A stretch of 64,000 nt of DNA from NCBI GenBank assembly GCA_002914805.1, contig JXTB01000003.1, positions 975,516-1,039,515 on the forward strand, given 5' to 3'. Source of the stretch: Parasponia andersonii (Eukaryota > Streptophyta > Magnoliopsida > Rosales > Cannabaceae). The notes beneath the pieces are model-generated. The model had not been told where the DNA came from and did no database searches. It saw only the letters and a program-made list of their open reading frames with translations. Below are positions 1-11,603 of the stretch, piece after piece; within the stretch, counting starts at the first letter, position 1; the number at the start of each line of letters is the position of its first letter. Made by a program: the position numbers and the translations under genes.

Positions 1-1500
1 TAGAGAAGTCTTATGGATACATATCTTAGATCCATAGATTTTGATTTAGGATATATTGTCACAAAAGGTCCATTAAAAATTATAGAGATTGTTAATGGAG
101 TAGAAGTTACAAAAAGATATTGATGAATATAATGAAAATAATAAAATGTCTTTTACCAAAAATGAAAAAAATATTCTTATCTGTGGTCTAGATAGAAATG
201 TATATAATAATGTTAAAAAACCTAAGGATGCTCATGAATTATGGAATATACTTGAAGTGTCATATCATGGAACTAATTCCATAAAGGAAACTAGAATTAA
301 TTTTTTCACAAGAAACTATGAGTTATTCAAAATGGAAAAAGATGAATCTATTCCTCAAATGTTTAATAGATTTACTCCATCATTAACTCTCTTAGTGTTT
401 TAAGAAAAACCTTTCCAAATAGTGAGTTGGTGAGTAAAATTCTTAGAAGCTTCCCTCGAGCATATAGAAGCAAAGTGGTAGCTATTCAAGAAGCAAAGGA
501 CCTTAGCAAACTTACTCTTGAAGAACTTATGGGCTCTCTCATGACCCATGAAATCCTTATGAAGGAAACTAATGAAGATAAAGGTGAAGAAAAGAAAAAG
601 AAAAGAATCGCTCTTAAAACTGCTTTACAAGAAAGCAATGAGGAAAAAGAAGAATTCATAGATGGTGAGCTAGAAGACATTGCCTTACTTACTAAAAGGT
701 ACAAAAGTACTTAAATTTCAAAAAGGAGAATTTCAAGAAGAACACCAAAGGCAATGACTTCTAAGACAAAAATGAAGGATGATCCCATCACTTGCTTTGA
801 ATGCAAGAAGCCGGGATATATGAAGAACGAATGTCCCTTGAGAAGAAAAATAAAGAAGAATGCAAAGAAGGCCACTTAGGATGATAGTGAAGAAGAGTCC
901 AATAGAGAAGAATAAGAAGACATTGCCAATATATACTTCATGGCAATAGAAAATGAGGTAAGCTCTTTTAAACCTAAAGGTGAACTTCATGATGATAGTG
1001 ATACTAGTAGTAATTTTAGTAATGATACTGATTGTGATTTATCATATAAAAATTTATTGAGTAATTTCAATGATTTACACAAAAATTATGAAAAACTCAT
1101 TTTCAAGAACAATGCTTTTAAAAAGTAAAATCTTAATTTGTCAAAAATAGTTGAAAAGTTTACCAAAGAAAATGAAATAAAATTACCTTGTAGTAATTGT
1201 AATGTTTTGTCAAAAGAAAATACTTTCTTAAATGACAAGATTTTTGACTTAATTAAAATTGTCCACAAATTTACAAATGGAAATAAAAACTTTGACATGA
1301 TGCTTGGTGGACAAAATTATGTTTTTGACAAAGGAGATATTGGGTATAAATCTTCTATAAAATAAAAATACCTCAAGAACTATTTTGTGAAAGCTAGTAC
1401 AAGTGACACAAAGCACACTTGCACTTATTGCAATCAAGATAGACATACTAGTTTTTCATGCTTTGTAAAAAAAATGCATATTTTGATGGAAAACTAGCTT
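1..1500 (+). pseudogene. gag of the Sirevirus-like element (UBN2-type, two zinc knuckles)
   Basis: The fragments at 1-403 and 427-714 carry the copia gag (UBN2) pattern: the DAHELWNILE block near 226-264, and a helical lysine/glutamate-rich tail. A stop and a frame change separate them at about 403-427. A first zinc knuckle follows at about 790-835, but its histidine is replaced by tyrosine (CFECKKPGYMKNEC), which should impair zinc binding. A coiled-coil-like Asn/Lys-rich stretch lies at 940-1365. A second, intact-looking C-X2-C-X4-H-X4-C knuckle (CTYCNQDRHTSFSC) lies near 1420-1462. Gag normally forms the particle and binds element RNA. This copy is a pseudogene. Confidence 0.7.
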
Positions 1501-1589
1501 GGGTATCAAAAGAATGTAGAACTAACACTCAAGGACCCAAATTAGTATGAGTACCAAAAATCAAAGTTTGATTCTTACTTGTAGGTACA

Positions 1590-2640
1590 AAAGATGAAGA
1601 ACTTTTGGTTCTTGGATAGTGGTTGCTCCAAACACATGACCGGAGACTATTCCTTGCTCTCATATTTATAAAAAGAAGTGGAGGACATGTCACATTTGGA
1701 GACAATGCTAAAGGCAAGATTTTGGTGTAGGTAACATTGGTACTACATCCTCACCCATTATAGAAAATGTTTTACTTGTTGATAGTCTTAAACATAATTT
1801 ACTTAGTATAAGTCAACTTTGTGATAAAGGTTATAGAGTCATTTCCGAGCCTTCCAAATGCTTGATTAAGGATACTTGTTCAAAAGAAATTATTTTTGAT
1901 GGGGAAAGAAAAGACAATATTTGCACTATCGATATTGAAAAATATTTTAGTCAAGATAAATATTTTTCAGCTTTAAAAGATGATTTTTGGCTTTGGCATA
2001 GAAGACTTGGACATATTAGCATGAATACTATTTCTAAAATTTCAAAGAAAAACCTTGTTAGTTGTTTACTAAGTTTACTTTTTGAAAAAGACAAGGTGTG
2101 TGATGCATGCCAATTTGGAAAACAAGTGAAAAACTCTTTTAAATCCAAAAACGTCATTACTACTTCTAGGCTCTTGCAACTACTTCACATGGATCTATTT
2201 GGACCATTAAGAGTAACTAGTCTTGGTGGAAAACATTATATCTTTGTGATAGTTGATGATTTTTCAAGATTAACTTGGGTTCTATTTATTGCTCATAAAA
2301 ACGATGTTTTAAATGTACGTACTATTTTTTGTAAGAAAGTGTAAAATGTAAAAGGCTACACCATCACATCTATTAGAAGTGATCATGGTGGTGAGTTGAA
2401 AATGATAAAATGGAAGCTTTTTGCTATAAAAATAATTTTGATCATAATTTTTCCGCTCCTAGAACTCTACAACAAAATGGAGTTGTAGAAAGAAAGAGTA
2501 GAACCCTATAAGAAATGGCACGAAGTATGCTAAATGAAAATAGTTTGTCAAAATATTTTTTAGCTGAAACGGTAAGTACCGCTTGTTATATTGTGAATAG
2601 AGTTATGATAAGGCCAATCTTGAACAAGACACCTTATGAG
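1590..2640 (+). pseudogene. protease and integrase region of the Sirevirus-like element
   Basis: The copia aspartic protease signature LDSGCSKHMTG is readable near 1611-1643, followed by a stop. The GAG-pre-integrase block is at about 1980-2160 and shows WHRRLGHIS with the zinc-binding H and the CDACQFGK cysteines. The integrase core begins at about 2185 (LHMDLFGPLR, then IVDDFSRLTWV). The reading frame breaks at 2342. The downstream core (QQNGVVERKSRTL) can still be recognised near 2470-2512 but with stops. Integrase inserts the cDNA copy; this one is decayed. Confidence 0.7.
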
Positions 2641-3239
2641 CTTTGAAAAAGTAGAAAACCCAACATTGTTTATTTTAAAGTTTTTTGTTGTAAATGTTTT
2701 ATTTTGAATACTAAAGATAATTTGGGAAATTTTGATTCAAAATCCAATGTTGATATTTTTTTTTGGATACTCTACTACTAGTAAAGCTTATAGAGTTTTC
2801 AATAAAAGAACATTGATAGTAGAAGAATCAATGCATGTTATTTTTTATGAGTCTAACACTTTCTATGAGGAGAGAAATATAGATGATAATAATGTTGTAG
2901 GTTTGGAACAAAACTTAAATAAATTAAGTGTCAATGAAAGATCAAATAAAGAAGAGGACATCCAACTACAACCAGACAAAAATCTTAAGGAAGAAAAATG
3001 GGACAATAGTAATATTTTAACTTTTCCTCAAGATTTAAAATTTAGTCATAATCATCCTAAAGACCAAATTCTAGGTGATCCCTTACAAGGTGTCACAACT
3101 AGAGCATTACTTAGAAATATTTGCAACTATTTAGCTTTCCTTTCTCAAATTGAACCCAAAAATTTTAAAGATGCTGAAAAAGATGAATTTTAGATTTTAG
3201 CAATGTAAGAGGAGCTAAATCAATTTGAAAGAAGTGATG

Positions 3240-4660
3240 TATGAGAATTAGTTCTAAGACCTAGTGATCATTTGGTTATTGGAACTAAATAGGTCTTTAA
3301 AAATAAATCAGATGAGCATGGGATGATTGTGCGAAACAAGGCTAGATTAGTAGCTCAATATTTCAATCAAGAAGAAGGTATCGATTATGAAGAAACCTTT
3401 GCACCCGTAGCAAAATTATAATCCATTAGAATGCTCTTAGCATTTACATGCCATAAGAATTTTATACTTTACCAAATGGATGTTAAGAGCGTATTTTTAA
3501 ATAGATATATTTTAGAAGAAGTTTATGTAGCCCAATCCCTCGGTTTTTAAAATCATAAGTATCCGGATCATATTTACAAATTGAAAAGCTCCTACATCTT
3601 TGTATGATAGATTAAAAAAACTTTTTAATCTCAAATGAGTTTTCAATGGAAAAGCGGATACTACTCTTTTGATTAAGAAGAATGGGATGGACATGATAAT
3701 TATGTAAATCTATGTTGATAATATTATATGTGGAGCCACTAATATTTATCTCTGTGAAGAATTCTCTAAGTGTATGCATAGTGAATTTGAAATGAGTATG
3801 ATGGGAGAATTGAACTTCTTCCATAGGCTTCAAATAAACAATCCAAAGAAGGAATCTTCATCAATCAAGCAAAGTACATCAAAGAGCTACTCAAGAAGTT
3901 TGAACTTGAACATTCAAAACTAATAAAGACACCAATGAGCTGATCAATCAAGCTTGACAAAGATGAAAGTGGTAAAGTGGTAGATATTACTAAATATCGA
4001 GGTATGATCGGATCCTTACTTTATCTTACTGCTAGTAGACCAGATATCATGTTTAGTATTTGTCTATGTGCTAGATATCAATCTAATCCTAAAGAATCCC
4101 ATCTTAGTGCGGTTAAATATATTTTAAAATATTTACATGTCACTATGAATATAGGATTATGGTATCTTAAAGGCACACACTTTGATATCTCAAGTTATTC
4201 GGATGCGGATTTTGTCAGGTGCAAAACTGATCGAAAGAGCACAAGTGGTACTTGTCACTTTTTGGGATACTCACTAGTTTCTTGGTTTTGTAAGAAACAA
4301 AATTCAGTTGCTCTTTCTACCACTAAAGCGGAGTATATATCCGCGGCTAGTTGTTGTGGACAAATTCTTTGGATGAAACAAATACTTTAGATTTTAGTAT
4401 GAAATTTGCACATGTGCCTATTAAATGTGATAACACTAGTACTATAAGTTTATCTAAAAATTCTCTTTTGCATTCACGAGCTAAGCACATTGATATAAGA
4501 CACCATTTCCTTCATGATCACATGCAAAAAGGTGATGTTTCTCTTGAATTTGTCTCCACTAAAAAATAATTAGCAGACATTTTTACAAAACCTCTTGGTG
4601 AAGAACGGTTTTGTATGATTAAAAGAAAACTTGGCATGCTTGATTTTAATGAAATTTCCT
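3240..4660 (+). pseudogene. reverse transcriptase and RNase H of the Sirevirus-like element
   Basis: RT homology begins near 3270 ([10 protein letters not shown], then KARLVAQ) and passes the [10 protein letters not shown] block (about 3390-3420). It contains a mutated catalytic box YVDN at 3711-3722. The RNase H part is the best-preserved stretch (3977-4390), with TKYRGMIGSLLYLTASRPDI, the SDADFVRCKTDRKSTSG region and LSTTKAEY. It continues in another frame to 4569 (KHIDIRHHFLHDHMQ), ending near ADIFTKPL at about 4575-4600. It is closely related to the copy at 60.0-61.2 kb in the same window, so both belong to one family. Confidence 0.8.
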
Positions 4661-5709
4661 GATTATATATTCTCAAGCTTTCTCTGGCTTTTTTTTTTAT
4701 CTTTTAATTTTTGTCTCGTCTTATTTTATTTGCATGATAATTTGTGCTCCTTTGACCACATCTGAAATTATAAATTGTTTTTTTAAAAATATATACTTTT
4801 TTTTTCTATTTTCGCCAAATTTGAAACTTTTTAGATTTTGATCGACCAAACTTGGTCGATCAAAACTGATGGTTGCTTCAGACATGCGAAACTGTGCTAT
4901 TTTACTGATTTTTAGATTTTGGTCAACCAAAATTAAATTTTATTGATCAAAACTATTCGTCACCAGTTTTCTAGTCCGACTCGAGATAGATTTTTATTGA
5001 CTTTTCTTTGTTTTTGTCTCATCTCTCTTACTTGAAATTCTTATCCCCTGAACAAAAACCCTAAACCATTATCCCGCTTGCTTCTACTCTTGATTTCTAT
5101 GAGTTTTTACTCTAATTTCTTCAAAATTTCATCTATTCTCCCACTAAAACATATCTGCTCCTTCCAATTTTGTGATCAATTCGCCTATTCTATCTCTCTC
5201 TCACACTCAAATCCGTGACTAAGTCATCATGCCACTCTTTGGGTGCCAACAAGAGATGTGGAACTACATGCGTCAAGGACAAAATCCACCTGCATCCTAG
5301 AGTTTTCCTCTCTTGCTTATTTACTTATGCATTGCATGTCTTTTTATGGTTAGTACGCTCTTTTTGAACTTTTTGAACTCTTTTTATATGTCTTCTTATT
5401 ATGGATGATAGAATCTTGTACGAGACTTATGCTTATCTTTGATTGTGACCTATTATTCTTATTTTGCTTATGTATGATATGTTTCTCTTGGTGCTTTCAA
5501 TTTTTTTGTTAATTTCAAAGGGAGAGAAATATTCATGATTTTTGTTACTTAATGTATGCATAAATTGAATTAAAAATGGGGAGATTTTTTTTTTTTTCAA
5601 ATTTCCATATATATGTTGAGAGAGAGTTTCTAAAAATAATGGTAAGGTTATGTATGATAATTAAATTATATCATTATTTTTATTTCAAAAATCAATGTTT
5701 ATCATAATC
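4661..5709 (+). other. 3' spacer of the Sirevirus-like element with remnant of an accessory ORF
   Basis: About 1 kb between RNase H and the polypurine tract. Most is AT-rich and noncoding. Motifs of the type TTGGTCGACCA, which also occur in the LTR, recur at about 4850-4940. A short open stretch at 5247-5300 reads QQEMWNYMRQGQNPPAS and stop. This looks like the C-terminal end of the accessory ORF that the second copy still carries at 61816-62958, so the body of that ORF seems to have been deleted here. The link is inferred from position and composition. Confidence 0.4.
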
Positions 5710-5723
5710 AAAAAGGGGGAGAA
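5710..5723 (+). promoter_or_regulatory. Polypurine tract of the Sirevirus-like element
   Basis: A pure purine run (AAAAAGGGGGAGAA) directly abuts the TGTTGAC start of the LTR. This is the usual plus-strand primer position for LTR retrotransposon replication. Confidence 0.85.
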
Positions 5724-7078
5724 TGTTGACCTACGTGGCTTTCAATCTTGTCTTATTTTGATAATAATAAATATGTGATTTAGTTACTAATAATTAGCTT
5801 GAGTTTGTAGTTATGAAGTTGAAAAAGAAATTGATAAAACTCAAGAAATAAAGTCCTCAAGAATAACGCATTATCTCGAAGGTTGAAGACGAAAGTAAAG
5901 AATCAGGATTCAAGACTAATTTTAAATAGGTTAAAATTTATTTCCTAGTCTTGTACTTGATTTACTGCATTGCACAAAATATTATTTTTAATATGGCTCA
6001 AAAATCTTTTAAATGAATTTTCAAACAGATCTTCAAAGAATTAGCTAAATTTTAAATCCACTAATTCTTAATTATTTGAAAGTAAATATCATTTCTAATC
6101 TAGCCTAAATATTCTAAAAAGTACTTTTTTTAATGTTAAAAATGATTTGAAAAAGAAAGTTTTAAGAACGACCGAAAATTAGTTCAAAGAATCCAAATAT
6201 AGGTTTCTAACTAATTTTGGTCGACCAGGCTTGGTCGACAAAAATAATGGCCAAAAATAATCGTTGGAGCTAAACTGGTGTGTTAGACTCTAACGGCTAA
6301 TTTTTTGGTCGACCAAAATTATTTCTGATCGACCAAAATTTTGACAGCAAGTTACCAATAGTCGAAAACGGCTAATTTTTGAAGATGCCTTTAAATAGAG
6401 CCAAGTTTGATGACTTAGAAAAAGAGAATACGAATCTATATTGATACCTAATCAGTTTTAAGTGCAAAAAGTTCTCTTTTACTCTATTTTAACTTTCAAA
6501 TCTATTTAAGCCATTCCTAGAGCATCATTTGTGCATTGTTCTCAAATCACCTAAGCTTATCTTGTATTATTTCTTTGAGAGGTGATTCTTTGAGCAAGTG
6601 TTCACTTGTATTTTCATAAAAATATTATTGAGAGGAGAGATTGGCATCGGAGTCATAAATAACTTTGGTATAGGTGAGATTGACACCGGATTCTAAATAA
6701 TCTGTGGTTAGGCGTAATAGAGTTGGATTCAATACTATTGTAAAGGCGTGGGTATGCCTAAGAATGAAATTACTTCGGTTATACAAGGGGTCGATCAAGC
6801 CCATAATCTTGATCCGAAAATAGAAAGCTCTAAACAAATTGCGGAGAGCTGGGGACGTAAGAAAACTGTTATGTTTGTCGAACCTCGTAAAAATAACGTC
6901 TGCTTCTCTCTATCCCTATCTCTTTAATTTATTTACTTTGATATTGTGCTTATTTATTTGCTATTTTTACTTACTCTATTTATTATTTGCTCAATCTTGT
7001 TGCTTAATTCAAAAAGTTAGTGATAGTCTTAAAAATCTAATTCACCCTCTTCTTGGGTTAGCTATTCTTGGGATAACA
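5724..7078 (+). repeat. 3' LTR of the Sirevirus-like element
   Basis: It starts TGTTGACC immediately after the polypurine tract and ends ...GGGATAACA, just after the CACCCTCTTCTTGGG block typical of Sirevirus LTR ends. Length is about 1355 bp. It contains several copies of a GGTCGACCA-like palindromic motif (about 6220-6340). A TATA-like AAATAGAG lies near 6392. The right edge is confirmed because Tnt1-like RT coding sequence resumes at once. The end is uncertain by about 2 bases. Confidence 0.75.
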
Positions 7079-8474
7079 CAAACAAGATTCTAGGGATGCA
7101 AATTCTCCGAGACAGAAGTTACAGGAAGATTTGGCTTTTTTAGAAGAATTATTTGAAGAAAATCTTACGTCGTTTTAATATGCAAAATTATAAGCCAATC
7201 TTTATCCTACATCATGTTAACTTTAAGTTATTTTTCGAGATATATCATAACAATGAAGCAGAAAGGATGAAGATGTCTCGAGTACCATATGCATCAGCAA
7301 TGGGAAGCCTAATGTTTGCTATGATATGCACAAGACTAGACATTGCACAAGCAGTGGGAGTAGTTAGTCAGTATATGATGAATCTTGATAGAGAACATTG
7401 GAATACTATGAAGAGGATTCTGATATACACCAAAGAAATCTTAGATACTGCATTATGTTACGGAGGATCAAAATTTACTGTCAGAGGATATGTTGATTCA
7501 GATTTTGTGAGTGAACTTGATAAACAAAAATCTACTATAGACTATGTGTTTACTCTTGTAGAAAGAGCTGTAAGCTGGGTTTCAAAACTATAAACTGTTG
7601 TGGCTTTATCTACAACAGAAGCAGAATACATGGCGGCTACACAAGCTTCTAAATAGGCTATTTGGGTTCAAAGATTATTGGAGGAGCTCAGACATAAATA
7701 AAAAAAGATTCCTCTATTTGGTGATTGTCAGAGTGCCTTGTACATTGCAAGAAATCTAACATTTCATTCCACGATAAAGTACATAGGTGTTCAATATTAT
7801 TTTATTCGAGAAGTAGTAGAAGATGGAAGTGTTGACATGTTGAAGATACACACCAAGGAGAACCTAACAGATAATTTAACCAAACCAATCAATACTGATA
7901 AGTTCCAATGATATGGATCCTCATATGGCCTAGTAGATACGTAAGCAGCATAAAGACATGATTAAAATCAAGTCTTGAAGTGAGAGAATATTGAATAAAT
8001 CAACAATTACAACTCACCAACCAGTTACAATAGGAGCAGTGAAAAAAGCAGCCGTAATAACAATAGTAAAAAAAGCAGCTGTAATAATAATAGTAAAAAG
8101 TGATGTTCATACCACATTTCAAGTTCTATAAATATGGAGGGCTTCATCACTTGTTTTGTATCTCATTCTCAATTCTCTTCATTTTTAAGAGAGAATTCAA
8201 TACCTCTTAATATCTCACTTGTTTTCTCCTAAATTATTTAGAGATAGTGTTTTCTCCTATTTCAAAAAAGAGAGGTTTTGTTGTTCTCTCCTTGTAGTTA
8301 GAGAGAAGTGAGTTATAATATCCTTTTCATAGTGAAATTTTTTGTAGCCTTGTTCGTGGACGTAGCTTAAATTAGATGAACCATATTAAATCTTTTGTGT
8401 ACTTTATCTTTTTTATTTTACTCAAACTTATATTTTAGCTGTGTTGTCGCTTCCGCAAAGCCGATCTTCTAACA
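7079..8474 (+). mobile_element. 3' part of a Tnt1-like copia retrotransposon, split by the Sirevirus-like insertion
   Basis: Directly after the LTR the sequence resumes in mid RT (ILGMQILRDRSYRKIW, about 7088-7140, then a stop, then KKILRRFNMQ). It continues into RNase H (7261-7593: MSRVPYASAMGSLMFAM, RGYVDSDFVS) and, past a stop, WVSKL/ALSTTEAEYMAAT at about 7580-7640 and the final NLTDNLTKPI near 7862-7890. A purine-rich tract precedes an LTR at about 7989-8474. The order and motifs match Tnt1-type copia elements. Everything 5' of the RT middle is missing and would lie on the far side of the nested element, outside the window. Confidence 0.8.
7988..8474 (+). repeat. 3' LTR of the Tnt1-like element
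   Basis: About 486 bp between the purine-rich GAAGTGAGAGAA tract (7978-7988) and ...GATCTTCTAACA. The expected TG start appears mutated (reads TATTGAATAA). The inner part holds several TTAGAGAGAA/GAGAGAATTC-type repeats near 8190-8310, and the GTGGACGTAGC block typical of Tnt1-type LTR 3' regions is at about 8357. The start is uncertain by a few bases. Confidence 0.6.
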
Positions 8475-9112
8475 AAATATCGATAAATAAATGTTCAATA
8501 AATTAATAACCACGGTTAAATAATAATATCTTTCAGTCTCATGTCGAGTCAATGCACTAAATTATTTTGTAGTTTCTTTAGGACCTATTGAATATATAAA
8601 TTAATAATTGACTAAATACATAAAAGAAATAACACATAAATATTCACATATTAATCGGGTTTTTTTCTAGATATTTTCTATTTTTTTTTACTTATGTCCT
8701 TTTTTAAATGTATCTAAGGTCGTTTGTTCATTATCTATACTTAAATTGAACTTAATCTTATAACTACATTTATCGTATGTATATCTACTTCTTAACAGTT
8801 TGATATATACTAAAAATTAACTTTTAGAATTTTATTTATATACAAATAATAATATATTATTTTTTATGTATATATATAGGCATAACCCAATAGGTATTTT
8901 TTTATATCTATCTATAGATATTTATTTTTTAGCTGTTGGATTATTAGATAACGTCTATCATAATTTAAGTAGTTGAAAAAAAAAATAAAAATGAATACAC
9001 GTTATTTAATATTTTTTCTCTATATCTTTTATCATGAAAAGACGTGTCTGATTGATTTAATTGAGCAAAATAATACCTATAGATAAAAAAAATACATACT
9101 TAATTGGTGCCT

Positions 9113-9139
<27 letters not shown>
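9113..9139. repeat. (TA)n microsatellite
   Basis: Uninterrupted TA dinucleotide run of about 27 bases. A second run lies at 9190-9209. Confidence 0.95.
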
Positions 9140-9143
<4 letters not shown>

Positions 9144-9189
9144 TGACTTTTAGATTTTTTTTCATGCACACGTTAACTTTAACTATACC

Positions 9190-9209
9190 ATATATATATA
9201 TATATATAT
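9190..9209. repeat. (TA)n microsatellite
   Basis: Uninterrupted TA run of about 20 bases, 50 bases after the first one. Confidence 0.95.
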
Positions 9210-10487
9210 CTTAGGAGGAAAAAAGTATAAGCATTGAACTCATACTATTCTTTTAAATACTAAATATTTATCTATCGATAAAGTAATAATTTTTTTAGTC
9301 TAATAATATTAATTTATAGAGTTTTTATTATATGTTATTATGCCATGAAAAAGTATGTAATTGAAATAGAGGGTAAAATGCAATCACAATTGACAACGGA
9401 TATATTTAACATGCAGTCCTTTCTATATTCCAACAAAAAAAAGAGACCAATAAATGGTCGATGGAGGATATAAGTGAAAATAAGGGAAAATAAATTAAAA
9501 TCTATATAGGTAAAATTGGAAGAAATATTGGTCGAATTCTTTATTGACATTTTTTTAAATTTAAACGACTTCAAATTAATATTTTATTGTAACAATTTCG
9601 AACTAATTTTGAATTATGGAAAATTAAGAATTATTGAACTACGATTCATTGTTCATCAATGGTCAGATATATGTATAAATAAATCATTTTATATATTGCT
9701 ACTTTGAAACTTCCTTTTTTTTTTCTTTTCAATTAATTAATAAAAAAAGGTGAAAATAACGAGAGGAGTGAACCAAAGACCACTAACTCAAAAGGTCTGA
9801 AAGAAACATAGAAACATAATTTACAAAATTACAAAGAATTATGGTCATAGATTGAGCACCTGAGCTTATACAATTTGCACCAATTACCACCCACCTGCCA
9901 TCAAATAAAGGTAAAATTATATAATGAACCATGGTCTAAAAAATTGATATCTTAAATTTATCGAATCATGGGAAAGAAAAATATAGATGGAATAAGGACG
10001 AAACATGGAAAAAGAATTAGACAACAAAGGGTAATCTTCGTGACTTGAGCCTTACTCACTAGGATATGACATGGCCCACAAAGATTAGCTTAGTGAATGA
10101 GAGGAGATCAAGATTGAGTATTAGGTTGGGAGTTCGAGTACTCGAGGTATTTTTTTTTGGTAACAAGTGGAGGTTATCATTTAAGTCATATTTTTTTTGT
10201 TAAAAAAGAATGTGACAAAAAGGGAAAAAAATATTGAAATGCGATTCAACCTAGTCAAACAAATAAATTATTTATTTATTTTTATTGAAATTAAAGAAAC
10301 AAAAATTAAAAAAAACAAGGATTTAATGAGGGAAAAATTGGACGATTACTAAAAAGCAATAAAATGATACAAAATATAACGAAGTATAGAAAGGGAAATA
10401 ACAAAAAGAGATAATCGAAAGAAGATGGTAAAATTGGAAGAAAAATTCGACGATGAGCTACTTATACAAGCTTATTGTAACATATTA

Positions 10488-10860
10488 TGTCCCACACCGG
10501 ATATGTTCTGAAAAGATCGTGGGTATTTAATGAAACACAACCGGACCTCACCCAAAAGTGCTAGTTTGAAGGAACACATTACAATCTCTCCCCATTAAGG
10601 GCATAACGTCATCGCTAGAGGGTCTACATTTGAGAATGCTCTATAAAGATAATGTGTATTTATTGTAACACAACCGAATCTCATCCAAAAGATCTCCCTC
10701 CATTAAGGGTCTAGCGTCATTGCTAGGGGGTCCACATTCAGAAAAGATCATGGGTATTCCATTATGGGTCTAGCTTCATTGCTAGGGGGTCCACATTCAG
10801 AAAAGATCATGAGTATTTAATGTAACACAACTAGGCCTTAGTTACAATCTCCCCCTTAAT
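10488..10860. repeat. Diverged direct repeats with GGGTCTAGCGTCATTGC motif
   Basis: The motif GGGNNTARCNTCATNGCTAG followed by GGGTCNACATT occurs at about 10597, 10700 and 10766. AAAAGATCATGGGTATT-type blocks (10514, 10743, 10801) alternate with AATGNAACACAACC. Together they form three imperfect units of unequal length. No ORF is present. It may be a remnant of a noncoding repeat or a nonautonomous element; I cannot assign it. Confidence 0.7.
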
Positions 10861-10904
10861 TCACGTTCAATTGCCTACATATAACATCTATTTCATTAAA
10901 ATCT

Positions 10905-11335
10905 CCCCCTGTTAAGTGGGGTCTACATTCAATCGCCTACGTATAACATTTATGGGCGAGGTCTACATTCACTACGATTTTGCCTTGTGATATAGCCTTC
11001 CAAGGCTCACATAGATATAGACTGAGTCGACTACTTTTAGGCTCATGAACTACTAATTAAATACCCGACGTGAGACTTGGGCTTTACACTTATAGTTACA
11101 TGATGTAAACTTTAACTTACCTGTTATATTTATTTTCCACGGGGGTCTATATTCAATTGTCTACGTATAATATTTATGGCCGAGATCTATATTTTACTAT
11201 GATTCTACCAACTATTTTTAGGCTCATAAACTACCACTAAAATACACTTTTAGGCTCATAAACTACCACTAAAATACCGCGTGAGACTTGAGCTTTACAC
11301 TTATAGTTACATGATGTAAACTTGTTATATTTATT
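10905..11335. repeat. Imperfect direct duplication of about 200 bp plus a 32-bp tandem repeat
   Basis: The block running from GGTCTACATTCAATCGCCTACGTATAACATT (about 10920) to TTATAGTTACATGATGTAAACTT (about 11115) recurs in diverged form at about 11145-11325. Inside the second copy, TAGGCTCATAAACTACCACTAAAATACACTTT is doubled (about 11218-11281). It has no coding content. It may be related to the repeat cluster just upstream. Confidence 0.75.
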
Positions 11336-11474
11336 TTCCTGCCGGCTTGGATTTTGTATTTAGTTTTTGTATGCTTTGGATTCGAGTATTTAGATAATTA
11401 GGACATTACCTGTGTAGAAATTTTGAACTGATTTTAAATGGGTGAAAGAAAAAGATAATCAATGAGAGCAGTAA

Positions 11475-11546
11475 AGCTTCCGGCGAGGATCGAACTCGCG
11501 ACCTTTCGCTTACGAAGCGAACGCACTACCACTATGCTACGGAAGC
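11475..11546 (-). tRNA. tRNA-Thr (anticodon CGU)
   Basis: Read on the minus strand, a complete cloverleaf can be drawn. The acceptor GCTTCCG pairs with CGGAAGC, with 4-bp D arm GCAT/GTGC. The anticodon stem TTCGC/GCGAA closes a 7-base loop TTCGTAA, giving anticodon CGU (threonine codon ACG). The 5-bp T arm GCGAG/CTCGC has loop TTCGATC. The discriminator is the base at 11475. Internal A and B boxes (TAGCATAGTGG; GAGTTCGATCC) are present. The gene-encoded form has no CCA and no intron. CAA triplets just upstream (ACAACCAA) fit plant nuclear Pol III tRNA genes. A T5 run lies about 20 bases past the 3' end. Confidence 0.93.
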
Positions 11547-11603
11547 ATCTTTGGTTGTCAATTTAAAAGTAATTTGTAATCTTTTTTCCTTCTTTTCCCT
11601 TAA

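Larger units (their letters stand above)
1..7078 (+). mobile_element. Sirevirus-like Ty1/copia retrotransposon, 5' end outside window, decayed
   Basis: A copia-order element read on the plus strand: gag, protease, integrase, reverse transcriptase, RNase H, a short 3' ORF remnant, polypurine tract and a 3' LTR (5724-7078). The 5' LTR and the start of gag lie before base 1. The domain order (integrase before RT) defines copia. The long LTR, a second CCHC finger and a spacer with ORF remains between RNase H and the polypurine tract point to the Sirevirus lineage. Many stops and frameshifts break all reading frames, and the RT active-site box reads YVDN rather than YVDD (3711-3722), so it is not autonomous. 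The 3' boundary falls inside the RT of a Tnt1-like element, so this copy inserted into an older one. Confidence 0.85.
8475..10480. other. AT-rich intergenic spacer
   Basis: No coding potential or recognisable element beyond two (TA)n tracts. The short ORFs here are AT-rich noise without family motifs. Confidence 0.6.
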
